A DNA stretch of 11,768 bases from DATCVA01 sp036567205 (GCA_036567205.1 DATCVA010000305.1:1-11768), one strand, 5' to 3'; shown: positions 1 to 7,211, counted from the first letter of the stretch. Translations and numbers: made by a program. Notes: generated from the sequence alone by a model not told the origin.

Positions 1-19
1 CAAGAGCAAGTTGCTTATT

Positions 20-61
20 CGTACCGGTTCGAGATCGGTAATCGGCCAGGGAACCGGTACG
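20..61 (-). repeat. inverted repeat (stem-loop) after the aapJ stop codon
   Basis: A perfect 11-bp inverted repeat has arms at 20-30 (CGTACCGGTTC) and 51-61 (GAACCGGTACG) with a 20-nt loop. In the minus-strand transcript it begins 23 nt after the TAA of the amino-acid-binding protein gene. No T-run follows, so it does not look like a simple intrinsic terminator. In related transporter operons the permease genes lie next downstream, and stem-loops there often protect the abundant binding-protein mRNA or damp downstream expression. That role is inferred here. The rest of 1-84 shows no coding start. Confidence 0.6.
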
Positions 62-84
62 CCCTGCTTAGTAGCGCGTTACGA

Positions 85-1101
85 TTAACGCACCGGCCAG
101 CCATACATTAAACCACCTTCACGCCATTGTGCATTAAGTCCGCGCTCGAGCTTCATAGGTGTGTTGGGTCCAAGGTTACGCTCGAAACTTTCGCCGTAAT
201 TGCCTACCTGTTTGATAATGTTGTAACCCCATTTGTTATCAATGCCCAGCCCTTTTCCAATCTCGCCGCTTACACCCAGAATACGCTGAATATTGGGGTT
301 GGCGCTTTTTGCCATTTCGTCAACGTTTTTGGAGGTGATGCCGTACTCCTCGGCCTCGAGCATAACAAAAAGCGCCCAGCGAACCATAGTAAACCAGGGA
401 TCATCGCCCTGACGCACCATGGGTCCCAGCGGCTCTTTTGAAAAGTCCTCGGGCAAAATTGTATAGTCATCAGGCTTGGCCAAGGCGGAACGCAAGGTGG
501 CCAACTGTGATTTGTCGGTGGTGAAAGCGTCGCAACGCCCCGCCTCGAACGAACGCATGGCTTCGTCTGGATTATTAATGACTACCGGCTTGAACTCAAG
601 CTTGTGAGAACGGAACCAATCGGCCAGGTTGAGTTCGGTTGTGGTGCCCGGCTGTACGCAAATAGCCGCGCCGCCAAGCTCCTTGGCGCTTTTCAAACCC
701 AGGCTATTCTTGACCATGACACCTTGACTGTCGTAGTAGTTGGTGCCGGCGCTTAACAGACCCAACGTCGTATCCCGGGTTAAAGTGGCGGTGGTATTAC
801 GCGTAAGCACGTCGACTTCCCCGGACTGCAAGGCGGTAAAGCGCTGCTGCGTCGTCAAAGGTGTTATCTTGTATTTCGTGGCGTCGCCAAACACAGCGGC
901 AGCAACGGCACGGCATAAATCAACGTCAATCCCTTTCCATTGCCCCTTGCTGTCGGCAATCGAAAAACCCGGGATGCCCGTTGATGCCCCGCACTGGACA
1001 AACCCCCTTTTCTTGACGGCATCGAAAGTTTCGCCGGCCAGGCATGTGGCCGTAATAAAAAATAAGGACGCGGCGACAGCTGCCGCTTTGGTCAGTTTCA
1101 T
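85..1101 (-). CDS. aapJ: general L-amino-acid ABC transporter, periplasmic binding protein
   Basis: A 338-residue solute-binding protein of family 3 (SBP_bac_3). It would bind polar amino acids in the periplasm and deliver them to an AapQM permease and AapP ATPase. An N-terminal signal peptide (MKLTKAAAVAASLFF..., residues 1-22) is probably cut after Cys-Leu-Ala22. The family-typical start of the mature protein (VKKRGFVQCGAS, then GIPGFS) follows. Further in are the ligand-lobe segments QQRFTALQSGEVDVLTRNT and ICVQPGTTTELN, and the family-specific C-terminal part GLGIDNKWGYNIIKQVGNYG. Length matches AapJ/BztA (about 340). I chose the start at 1101 because GGGAGA lies 6 nt upstream and a signal peptide begins there; the longer reading frame to 1140 adds 13 unconvincing residues. 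The gene is first in a minus-strand unit whose next genes, probably aapQMP, are outside the window. The exact substrate cannot be read from sequence. Confidence 0.9.
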   Translation of the reverse strand: MKLTKAAAVAASLFFITATCLAGETFDAVKKRGFVQCGASTGIPGFSIADSKGQWKGIDVDLCRAVAAAVFGDATKYKITPLTTQQRFTALQSGEVDVLTRNTTATLTRDTTLGLLSAGTNYYDSQGVMVKNSLGLKSAKELGGAAICVQPGTTTELNLADWFRSHKLEFKPVVINNPDEAMRSFEAGRCDAFTTDKSQLATLRSALAKPDDYTILPEDFSKEPLGPMVRQGDDPWFTMVRWALFVMLEAEEYGITSKNVDEMAKSANPNIQRILGVSGEIGKGLGIDNKWGYNIIKQVGNYGESFERNLGPNTPMKLERGLNAQWREGGLMYGWPVR

Positions 1102-1107
1102 AAAAAG

Positions 1108-1113
1108 TCTCCC
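1108..1113 (-). promoter_or_regulatory. Shine-Dalgarno of aapJ
   Basis: On the minus strand GGGAGA lies 6 nt before the ATG at 1101. It decides the start, because the upstream in-frame ATG at 1140 has no comparable site and would place 13 residues in front of a normal signal peptide. Confidence 0.7.
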
Positions 1114-1182
1114 GTATAACGGGTTTAACCAGACGAACAAAGGCAGCTTAAAATAGCAGCGAGTCGACCGAGCGAAGCGAAG

Positions 1183-1188
1183 CTTATA
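1183..1188 (-). promoter_or_regulatory. possible -10 element of aapJ
   Basis: TATAAG on the minus strand matches 5 of 6 bases of the sigma-70 -10 consensus. It would start transcription near 1176, giving a leader of about 75 nt. The hexamer 17 nt upstream (GATGCC) does not resemble TTGACA, so an activator may be required. This is a by-eye assignment. Confidence 0.3.
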
Positions 1189-1210
1189 CGCATGGATTGA
1201 ATCGCGGCAT

Positions 1211-1222
1211 CGGGATATCCCG
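1211..1222. promoter_or_regulatory. 12-bp palindrome, candidate operator
   Basis: CGGGATATCCCG is a perfect 12-bp palindrome. Flanking GCA/TGC can also pair if one T is bulged. Its centre is about 40 bp upstream of the inferred aapJ start site, the position used by activators that overlap the -35. The binding protein, if any, is unknown. A chance palindrome of this size in a 242-bp region has a probability of roughly 6%. Confidence 0.3.
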
Positions 1223-1343
1223 TGCAGCCTTGCACCAAAGTTAAACCTTCAAAATTAGACCTTGTTAGCTGCAAACTGGTTCAAAAATTTACCCTGGAAG
1301 TGCCCACAGGCTTTACCATGAACGCTTATTATTTATAGTCACC

Positions 1344-2015
1344 ATGATTGAATTCCAGCACGTATTTAAGTCCTACGGGCGCGGCCGAAATATTTTGGCC
1401 GATATCAACTTTCGCGTCGAGGCGGGCGAGTTTGTTTTTGTTTCCGGCCCTTCCGGGGCGGGCAAATCGACCCTGCTTAAACTCATTGGCGGACTCGAGC
1501 CCCCAAGCCGCGGCTCAGTGCACGTTCACGGCCATCGCATCGACAAAATGCCCTCCCGCGGCAGGCCTTATTTACGACGAGCGGTCGGGGTCATTCTGCA
1601 AGACACGCATCTGCTCTATGACCGCAATGCGATTAATAACGTGCTGCTGCCCCTGACTGTAGCCGGGCTGGAAAAAAGCCTGGCAGCCACCCGCGCCCGC
1701 GCCGCCATCGAAAAAGTGGGTCTTTCCGGTAAAGAAGACCTTAATCCCATCGAAATGTCGGGTGGCGAACAACAGCGCCTTGCCATTGCCCGGGCCATTG
1801 TCAACCGGCCTGCGATTCTTATTGCGGACGAACCTACCGCCAACCTGGATCAGGAAAGCGCCCGTCGCATTATGGAAGTATTTCGCGACTTTAACCGCGT
1901 CGGCGTCACTACGCTGATCGCGTCGCACGACCGCGCCCTTATGGCCTCATATGCCTCGCGCACCTTGCGTATCGACCTGGGCAAGTTTTCGGACTTCAAA
2001 GGAGTCACGGCATGA
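1344..2015 (+). CDS. ftsE: cell-division ATP-binding protein FtsE
   Basis: A 223-residue ABC-type ATPase of the FtsEX complex, on the cytoplasmic face of the inner membrane at the division site. ATP hydrolysis by FtsE changes FtsX conformation and so activates septal murein hydrolases through EnvC-type partners. All ATPase motifs are present: Walker A GPSGAGKS (35-42), Q-loop Gln86 in VILQD, signature MSGGEQQR (138-145; most FtsE have LSGGEQQR), Walker B ILIADE (158-163) and H-loop His195 in ASHD. The N-terminus MIEFQHVFKSYG is typical of the family and fixes the start, although no Shine-Dalgarno precedes it. The stop overlaps the ftsX start as ATGA. Length is normal (E. coli about 222). Confidence 0.96.
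   Translation: MIEFQHVFKSYGRGRNILADINFRVEAGEFVFVSGPSGAGKSTLLKLIGGLEPPSRGSVHVHGHRIDKMPSRGRPYLRRAVGVILQDTHLLYDRNAINNVLLPLTVAGLEKSLAATRARAAIEKVGLSGKEDLNPIEMSGGEQQRLAIARAIVNRPAILIADEPTANLDQESARRIMEVFRDFNRVGVTTLIASHDRALMASYASRTLRIDLGKFSDFKGVTA
1998..2004 (+). promoter_or_regulatory. Shine-Dalgarno of ftsX inside the end of ftsE
   Basis: AAAGGAG lies 7 nt before the ftsX ATG at 2012. It is the best ribosome-binding site on the plus strand of this window. It lets ftsX be translated by new ribosomes as well as by coupling from ftsE. Confidence 0.75.
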
Positions 2016-2920
2016 ACCGCTGGTTGCGGCAGCATCAATATGCGATCGTCGTGGCCGTACGCCGCTTGTTGGCCCAGCCATTTTCATCATTGTCGAATCT
2101 TCTGGTAATTGCCTTGACCCTGGCCCTGCCTATTATTGGCGCGGCGATTCTCGTCTCGGCTCAACCCATTGCCCAGCAAGTTCCGGTCTCGCCGGAAGTA
2201 ACGCTTTTTTTACAGCCAGGAGCTTCGGCGGATATCGGTACCAACATAGCCGCACGCATCCGTGCAGAATACCCGCAGCATGTTCAGACGGTGCGCTCTG
2301 TCTCGCGCGAGCAAGCGCTAAAAACGCTAAAAGCCGATCCCAATTGGGCCAGCGCCCTATCGGCGCTGCCCGGTAATCCTCTACCCGATGCCGTAGTCAT
2401 TACGCTTAAAGACAGTCCCGATCTTGCTCAGCATGCCAGCCTGCTGGCCCAGGAATGGCGGCAGTGGGACCAGGTCGACCTGGTTCAGCTAGACAGCGAC
2501 TGGGTCCAGCGGCTCGAAGCCATTCTACGCTTCGTACGCATCGGCCTGGGGCTCTTGGCCATCGGTGTCGCTCTGGTCGTACTGGCCACAGTTTTCAATA
2601 CCGTGCGCATGCAGGCGCTGACTCAACGCGAAGAAATCGCCGTCGCGCGCCTGGTCGGAGCCACCGAATCGTTTGTACGACGGCCCTTTCTGTACCTGGG
2701 CGCGCTGACTGGTTTCGTGGCCAGCCTTACCGCCATCGCTATATCGGCGCTTGCTTTGATTCCGTTGAATTCGGCGCTTGCCCGACTGGCAAAAAGCTAT
2801 GGCACACAATTGACTTTGCAACTTCCAGATGCTGTAAGTTTGGCGCTATCGGTTGTTGTGGTGGCCATTTTGGCTGCCCTGTCGGCCCGCTGGTCAGTAA
2901 CCCGAAATACCCGTTTCTAA
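2012..2920 (+). CDS. ftsX: cell-division permease-like protein FtsX
   Basis: A 302-residue integral membrane partner of FtsE. Four hydrophobic segments are visible at about 28-50, 174-197, 226-251 and 273-291, with a periplasmic domain of about 120 residues between the first two. In characterised FtsX this domain contacts the hydrolase activator. The cytoplasmic segment REEIAVARLVGATESFVRRP (206-225) is the hallmark of the family, and the protein ends in a short basic tail. Start overlaps the ftsE stop (ATGA); the stop overlaps the mutY start (TAATG). Length is typical for proteobacteria, without the long N-terminal cytoplasmic extension of E. coli FtsX (352 residues). FtsX is not a known transporter despite its ABC pairing. 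Confidence 0.94.
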   Translation: MNRWLRQHQYAIVVAVRRLLAQPFSSLSNLLVIALTLALPIIGAAILVSAQPIAQQVPVSPEVTLFLQPGASADIGTNIAARIRAEYPQHVQTVRSVSREQALKTLKADPNWASALSALPGNPLPDAVVITLKDSPDLAQHASLLAQEWRQWDQVDLVQLDSDWVQRLEAILRFVRIGLGLLAIGVALVVLATVFNTVRMQALTQREEIAVARLVGATESFVRRPFLYLGALTGFVASLTAIAISALALIPLNSALARLAKSYGTQLTLQLPDAVSLALSVVVVAILAALSARWSVTRNTRF

Positions 2921-4011
2921 TGACATTGAATGCAACACCCGCTATAGATCAATTTGCCGAAACAGTAGTGCAGTGGCAAAAAAGAGCCGGCCGCCACGGC
3001 TTGCCGTGGCAAGGAACCCGCGATCCCTACAGAATATGGCTGTCCGAAATCATGTTGCAACAGACACAGGTCAGCACAGTTATCGGCTATTACGAACGAT
3101 TTTTAGGGCGGTTTCCCACTCTCCAGGCCTTGGCGCAAGCCACGCAAGATGACGTCATGCCCTATTGGGCCGGCTTGGGCTACTATGCCCGCGCCCGCAA
3201 CCTTCATCGCTGCGCCCAAGAGCTTTGCACTAACTGGCAAGGGCAGTTTCCGCGAGACGTGAATGAAATCATGCAATTGCCCGGAATAGGCAGATCGACA
3301 GCCGCGGCCATTGCCGCTTTTTCCTATGGCGAACGCAGTCCCATCATGGATGGCAACGTCAAACGGGTTTTTACCCGGTATTTTGGAATATACGGCCACC
3401 CTTCAGTTCGAGCGACCGAGCAGTTGTTGTGGAAAACCGCCGAAAAGGTTGTAGCTACGGCGCCGGCCAGCCTCGATATGGCGGCCTATACCCAGGGCTT
3501 GATGGACCTGGGCTCAAGCTGCTGCGCGCGAAGCCGCCCCGAGTGCGCCGCCTGCCCTCTTAACGATCATTGTTACGCCCACCTGAACGCCAAGCAGCAC
3601 GAACTGCCCACGCCCAAACAAAAAAAGGTCAGCGATGAACGCCAGTGCAAAATGCTTATATTGCAAAATCATGAGTCCGTCCTGCTAGAACAACGGCCTT
3701 CACCGGGTATTTGGGGGGGCTTATGGAGCTTGCCGCAATACGACGATGTGGACGGCTTGAATAACGCCTGTCGAAACTGGGGCCAAAGCCCAATACCGGC
3801 GCAAAAAATGGCAGCGCTCTTGCATACGTTCTCGCACTTTAAATTGCATATCGAACCGTGGCACGTACGGTGCACGACGCCCATTTTATCCGAGCCTCTA
3901 TCTAATCAGGCCTGGATTTCCATCAGCGAACTAGAGCAGACAGCGCTACCCGCTCCGGTAAAAAAAATCTTGAACGGGCTATTTGCAAAAATGCCCCTGG
4001 ACCTGGCATAG
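2920..4011 (+). CDS. mutY: adenine DNA glycosylase MutY
   Basis: A 363-residue base-excision repair glycosylase that removes adenine paired with 8-oxoguanine. The HhH-GPD domain carries catalytic Glu43 in LSEIMLQQTQV, the helix-hairpin-helix LPGIGRSTAAAIAAF (120-134), and Asp144 with Lys148 in PIMDGNVKRV, equivalent to E. coli D138 and K142. The [4Fe-4S] cluster ligands follow as C202-X6-C209-X2-C212-X5-C218. The C-terminal NUDIX-like 8-oxoG recognition domain is marked by RPSPGIWGGLWSLPQ (259-273) and HTFSHFKLHI (302-311). Length is close to E. coli (350). The start at 2920 shares one base with the ftsX stop (TAATG). There is no Shine-Dalgarno, so translation probably depends on ribosomes finishing ftsX. 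The open frame continues upstream inside ftsX, but homology begins at MTLNATPAIDQFAE. Confidence 0.95.
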   Translation: MTLNATPAIDQFAETVVQWQKRAGRHGLPWQGTRDPYRIWLSEIMLQQTQVSTVIGYYERFLGRFPTLQALAQATQDDVMPYWAGLGYYARARNLHRCAQELCTNWQGQFPRDVNEIMQLPGIGRSTAAAIAAFSYGERSPIMDGNVKRVFTRYFGIYGHPSVRATEQLLWKTAEKVVATAPASLDMAAYTQGLMDLGSSCCARSRPECAACPLNDHCYAHLNAKQHELPTPKQKKVSDERQCKMLILQNHESVLLEQRPSPGIWGGLWSLPQYDDVDGLNNACRNWGQSPIPAQKMAALLHTFSHFKLHIEPWHVRCTTPILSEPLSNQAWISISELEQTALPAPVKKILNGLFAKMPLDLA

Positions 4012-4036
4012 CGATTGCTTTAAAAGCGGCAAAAAC
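4012..4036. other. convergent gap between mutY and rodA
   Basis: Only 25 nt separate two convergent genes. It holds a GCTTT-A-AAAGC repeat too tight to form a hairpin, and no GC-rich stem with a T-run on either strand. No intrinsic terminator is visible. Confidence 0.5.
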
Positions 4037-5173
4037 CTAACGGCGCACTGGCCGGTAATGGCTAATGCTCATAAGCATTCCGCAAGCGATACCCAGCGTC
4101 AGAAGCGCCGTTCCCCCATAGCTCATAAACGGCAAAGGCACGCCCACAACAGGCAAAATCCCCATTACCATGCCCACATTTACAAAGACATAGACAAAAA
4201 ACATCATGGACATCGAGCCTGCCATAAGGCGGCCAAACTGCGTGTTCGCCTTCGCCGCAATGGCAAGCCCGCGAATAATAAGCAGGGCATACAAAACCAA
4301 TAACATAACGCCGCCATACAAGCCGAACTCTTCGGCATATACCGCGAAAATAAAGTCGGTTGTGCGCTCTGGAATAAAATCCAGATGGGATTGCGTCCCT
4401 TGCATATAGCCCTTGCCATAGACGCCGCCTGAACCGATGGCAATCATCGACTGGATGGTGTGAAAACCCTTGCCCAAGGGATCAGAGCTGGGATTAAGAA
4501 GCGTGCATACCCGATTCTTCTGGTAATCATGCAGAACAACCCAGTCAACTCCTGGCTGGCAGATTTGATCCTCGTAATAAACCAGCGTCCCCAGGCTCAG
4601 GACGACGGTGACCATTACCGGCACCAATAGCTTGAAAGACAGTCCGCCAAAATAAATTATGCAAAAACCCGAGGTAAATACAAGCAGCGCGGTTCCCAGG
4701 TCGGGCTGCTTGACGATCAAGGCAAATGGAATTGCCAGTAAAACGCCCGCGACAATAAAGTCGAGAAGACCAATCTTGCCCTGATGCCGATGAAAATACC
4801 AGGCAAGCATCATTGGAGCCGCTATTTTCATCATTTCAGATGGCTGGATACGGCCGAACCCCAAGTCCAGCCAACGGGTTGCACCCTTGCTGGTTTCACC
4901 GACAAACTCCACAGCCACAAGCAGCACCACGCCAATGACATACACCAGCGGAGCCAAACGCATCAATTGCGGCGGCGGCAACATTGCAACAACCCACATG
5001 GCAATGAAGGCCAGTAAAAAATTACGCAACTGCTCGGCAAAACGCCAGTCGGTGCCCCCCACAGCGGAATGCATGACCGTCATTCCCAACACGGCCATAA
5101 GCACCAGAATAGCCAGCAAGGGCCAGTCAAAGGCGGTAACAGCTTTAATCAGCCATTGGAGAATGCGTTTCAT
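4037..5173 (-). CDS. rodA: rod-shape-determining SEDS glycosyltransferase RodA
   Basis: A 378-residue polytopic membrane protein (SEDS family, about ten hydrophobic segments) that polymerises lipid II into glycan strands during elongation, working with PBP2. Family signatures are SKGATRWLDLGFGRIQPSEM (95-114), KQPDLGTALLVF (155-166), NPSSDPLGKGFHTIQSMIAI (227-246) and PERTTDFIFAVYAEEFG (268-284). Asp273 in the last should be the essential extracellular-loop aspartate (E. coli D262). The C-terminus GVPLPFMSYGGTALLTLGI (344-362) is also typical. Start overlaps the mrdA stop as ATGA (5170-5173), so the transpeptidase and polymerase are translationally coupled. It is the last visible gene of the mre-mrd cluster; the next gene is convergent mutY. 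Length is slightly above E. coli (370). Confidence 0.95.
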   Translation of the reverse strand: MKRILQWLIKAVTAFDWPLLAILVLMAVLGMTVMHSAVGGTDWRFAEQLRNFLLAFIAMWVVAMLPPPQLMRLAPLVYVIGVVLLVAVEFVGETSKGATRWLDLGFGRIQPSEMMKIAAPMMLAWYFHRHQGKIGLLDFIVAGVLLAIPFALIVKQPDLGTALLVFTSGFCIIYFGGLSFKLLVPVMVTVVLSLGTLVYYEDQICQPGVDWVVLHDYQKNRVCTLLNPSSDPLGKGFHTIQSMIAIGSGGVYGKGYMQGTQSHLDFIPERTTDFIFAVYAEEFGLYGGVMLLVLYALLIIRGLAIAAKANTQFGRLMAGSMSMMFFVYVFVNVGMVMGILPVVGVPLPFMSYGGTALLTLGIACGMLMSISHYRPVRR

Positions 5174-7176
5174 CGGCTTGCCCGTTCAGTATCATCGGAG
5201 GGAGGCAGATCCTCGGGTTTAACGACTGCGTCCGGTGATTCCGCTGCCGACTCCTCGGCGCTGTTGCCATTGATTAAACCGGCCGCATCTGCCGCGGACG
5301 CGGCCATGGCCAGCAAGCCTTCTTCTTTACGGTTGGGCGATAGCCAATAATCAAAAACCTTACGGGCGACAGGCGCGGCAATGGTCGACCCCCAACCACC
5401 GTTTTCGACAATAAGCGCTACCGCGATACGAGGATTCTCGGCAGGCGCATACCCCATAAACAGCGAATGATCGCGCAAGCGCTCGTCAATGGCGCCCGCA
5501 TTATATTTTGCTCCACGCAGGCTATACACCTGTGCTGTTCCCGTTTTGCCCGCAGCCTGGTACCCGGCGCCCGAAAACGCGCGCCGGGCTGTCCCCTGAC
5601 GAATCACATCGGCCATGGCATTTTGAATTACCTTAAGGTTTTCCGGCTTGAGATCAATCGTGTAGGAAGGGTGGGTGACTGTTGGCGTGGCCTGTCCGGT
5701 ATGGGGGTTTTTAACCAGACTAACCAGATGGGGCTTCATGTAAGCACCATCGTTGGCAAGTACGGCCGTAGCCTGGGCCAGTTGCAACAACGTAAAGGCG
5801 TTGTACCCCTGCCCGACGGTCACCGACACAGTTTCTCCGGCGTACCAGCGTTGCTGCTCGGGCTTCTTGTATGCCTTGCGTTTCCATTCGGTAGAAGGAA
5901 GCACGCCGCGTTTCTCGCCGTCCAGATCGATCCCTGTCTGCTGCCCGAAACCAAACTTCTTGCTGAAATCATGCAAGGCATTCACACCGATTTCGGGCCC
6001 CAACGAGAAAAAATAAGTGTCCGACGACACGACGATTGCACGATGCATATCAGTCGGACCATACACAGCACCGCCGGCGTTTCGAAAACGCTGACCACCA
6101 AACTCAAAATAGCCGGGGTCGTTAACACGCTGAGTCGCCGTACGCTTCCCAAGTTCCAGGGCAGCAAGTCCCACAAACGGTTTATATGTCGAACCAATGG
6201 GGTAAGTGCTATATAACGGACGATTAATCAACGGATGATCGGGCGACTCATTCAGTTCGCGCCAGCTTTCAACGTCGATACCATCAATAAATAAATTAGG
6301 GTCGAACGAGGGGGCCGACACAAAAGCCAAAACGTCGCCTGTGGCGGGCTCGATCGCCACCAATGCCCCTCGCTTACCCTCGAACTCTTTTTCAGCCACT
6401 TTTTGCAGCTCTATGTCCAGGGACAAAATCAGGTCGGCTCCTGGAACCGGATCGGTACGCTGCAAGGTTCGCACCGGTCGCCCGGTGGCAGTTACTTCGA
6501 CTTCCTCGATACCCGTGCGCCCGTGCAAGGAATCTTCCCAGGTTTTTTCGATACCTTTTTTACCTATTATCTGGGTGCCCCGGTAATTGCCAGAGCGTCC
6601 GGCTTCTTCGAGCATTTCCAGATCGGCCTCGGAAATACTGCCAACATACCCAAGCACATGAGCAGCGGCCTTTCCCTGGGGATATTCGCGCACCCACCTC
6701 GCGCTAAGCTCGACACCAGGAAACTTGAACGCGTGCGCGGCAAACCATGATGCCTCGGTTTCGTTCAAGCTATTACGCAACAAGACACGAGAATAACGCC
6801 CTGTTTGATTCAGGTTTTGCCTGAAACGCCTTAAATTATATGGGCTTAAATACACAAACTCGCTCAGTGACTCCAGCATATCGCCCACGGGCTGCTCGAG
6901 ATTGGCGGGCACCACCTCAAGGGTATAGTCGCGATAATTACGTGCCAGCACCACACCATTTCGATCAACGATTTCCCCACGGCGAGGGGGTATGGGTACG
7001 ACGGCTATCCGATTCTGATCAGCACGCGCAGCCAGGCCCTCGTAGCGCTCAACCTGCAAATACCACATACGAGCTACAAGCAGAACGAAGCAAAGCAAGG
7101 CAAAAAGACCTGCGATCCAAAGACGCAAAAGCACTCTTCGCTTTTGAAGGAGGGAGGTTTTCTTAAACTCGAACAT
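5170..7176 (-). CDS. mrdA: penicillin-binding protein 2, elongation transpeptidase
   Basis: A 668-residue class B penicillin-binding protein anchored in the inner membrane by one segment (about 17-38). It cross-links peptidoglycan in the periplasm as partner of RodA. The non-catalytic domain contains RRGEIVDRNG (65-74). The transpeptidase domain has the nucleophile motif STYK (Ser329-Lys332), SSD (384-386; SxD in place of SxN is normal in the PBP2 branch) and KTG (544-546) in AAGKTGTAQVYS. The conserved SLFMGYAPAENPRIAVAL (571-588) follows. After the domain ends near KVFDYWLSP (606-614) comes a tail of about 54 residues rich in Ala, Glu, Asp and Pro. E. coli PBP2 is 633 residues. The start at 7176, 21 nt after mreD, has no clear Shine-Dalgarno. 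The stop overlaps rodA. Confidence 0.96.
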   Translation of the reverse strand: MFEFKKTSLLQKRRVLLRLWIAGLFALLCFVLLVARMWYLQVERYEGLAARADQNRIAVVPIPPRRGEIVDRNGVVLARNYRDYTLEVVPANLEQPVGDMLESLSEFVYLSPYNLRRFRQNLNQTGRYSRVLLRNSLNETEASWFAAHAFKFPGVELSARWVREYPQGKAAAHVLGYVGSISEADLEMLEEAGRSGNYRGTQIIGKKGIEKTWEDSLHGRTGIEEVEVTATGRPVRTLQRTDPVPGADLILSLDIELQKVAEKEFEGKRGALVAIEPATGDVLAFVSAPSFDPNLFIDGIDVESWRELNESPDHPLINRPLYSTYPIGSTYKPFVGLAALELGKRTATQRVNDPGYFEFGGQRFRNAGGAVYGPTDMHRAIVVSSDTYFFSLGPEIGVNALHDFSKKFGFGQQTGIDLDGEKRGVLPSTEWKRKAYKKPEQQRWYAGETVSVTVGQGYNAFTLLQLAQATAVLANDGAYMKPHLVSLVKNPHTGQATPTVTHPSYTIDLKPENLKVIQNAMADVIRQGTARRAFSGAGYQAAGKTGTAQVYSLRGAKYNAGAIDERLRDHSLFMGYAPAENPRIAVALIVENGGWGSTIAAPVARKVFDYWLSPNRKEEGLLAMAASAADAAGLINGNSAEESAAESPDAVVKPEDLPPSDDTERASR

Positions 7177-7191
7177 AAGGACGTTTCTACC

Positions 7192-7211
7192 CGGGCGCTA
7201 GGCTGCGCCCG
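7192..7211 (-). repeat. hairpin across the mreD stop codon, before mrdA
   Basis: A 7-bp GC-rich inverted repeat, CGGGCGC (7192-7198) and GCGCCCG (7205-7211), has a 6-nt loop. It includes the mreD stop codon at 7198-7200 and lies 15 nt upstream of the mrdA ATG. There is no T-run after it, so termination is unlikely. It might slow ribosomes or affect mrdA initiation; this is inferred. Confidence 0.4.

Larger units (their letters stand above)
1102..1343. other. divergent intergenic region between aapJ and ftsE
   Basis: A 242-nt non-coding region between two divergent genes must hold both promoters. On the minus strand TATAAG (1183-1188) is a plausible -10 element for aapJ, but there is no good -35 at the right distance. 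A perfect 12-bp palindrome at 1211-1222 sits where the -35 should be. For ftsE no convincing -35/-10 pair is visible: TTGCAC at 1230-1235 and TTGTTA at 1262-1267 lack good -10 partners. A six-codon reading frame lies just before ftsE (1318-1338). Confidence 0.5.

Noticed and set aside
1220..1245. Possible sigma-54 promoter on the minus strand upstream of aapJ (GG...GC in TTGGTGCAAGGCTGCA)
   Set aside because: The spacing between GG and GC is 9 bases, not the required 10, and the rest matches poorly.
2455..2919. A 155-codon open frame inside ftsX that runs in frame into mutY
   Set aside because: It overlaps ftsX in another frame, is Arg/Gly/Ser-rich as expected from shifted GC-rich coding sequence, and MutY homology begins only at 2920.
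5467..6216. A 249-codon plus-strand open frame opposite mrdA
   Set aside because: The minus strand encodes a complete PBP2 with all catalytic motifs. The antisense frame has no recognisable domain and no ribosome-binding site that I can see.
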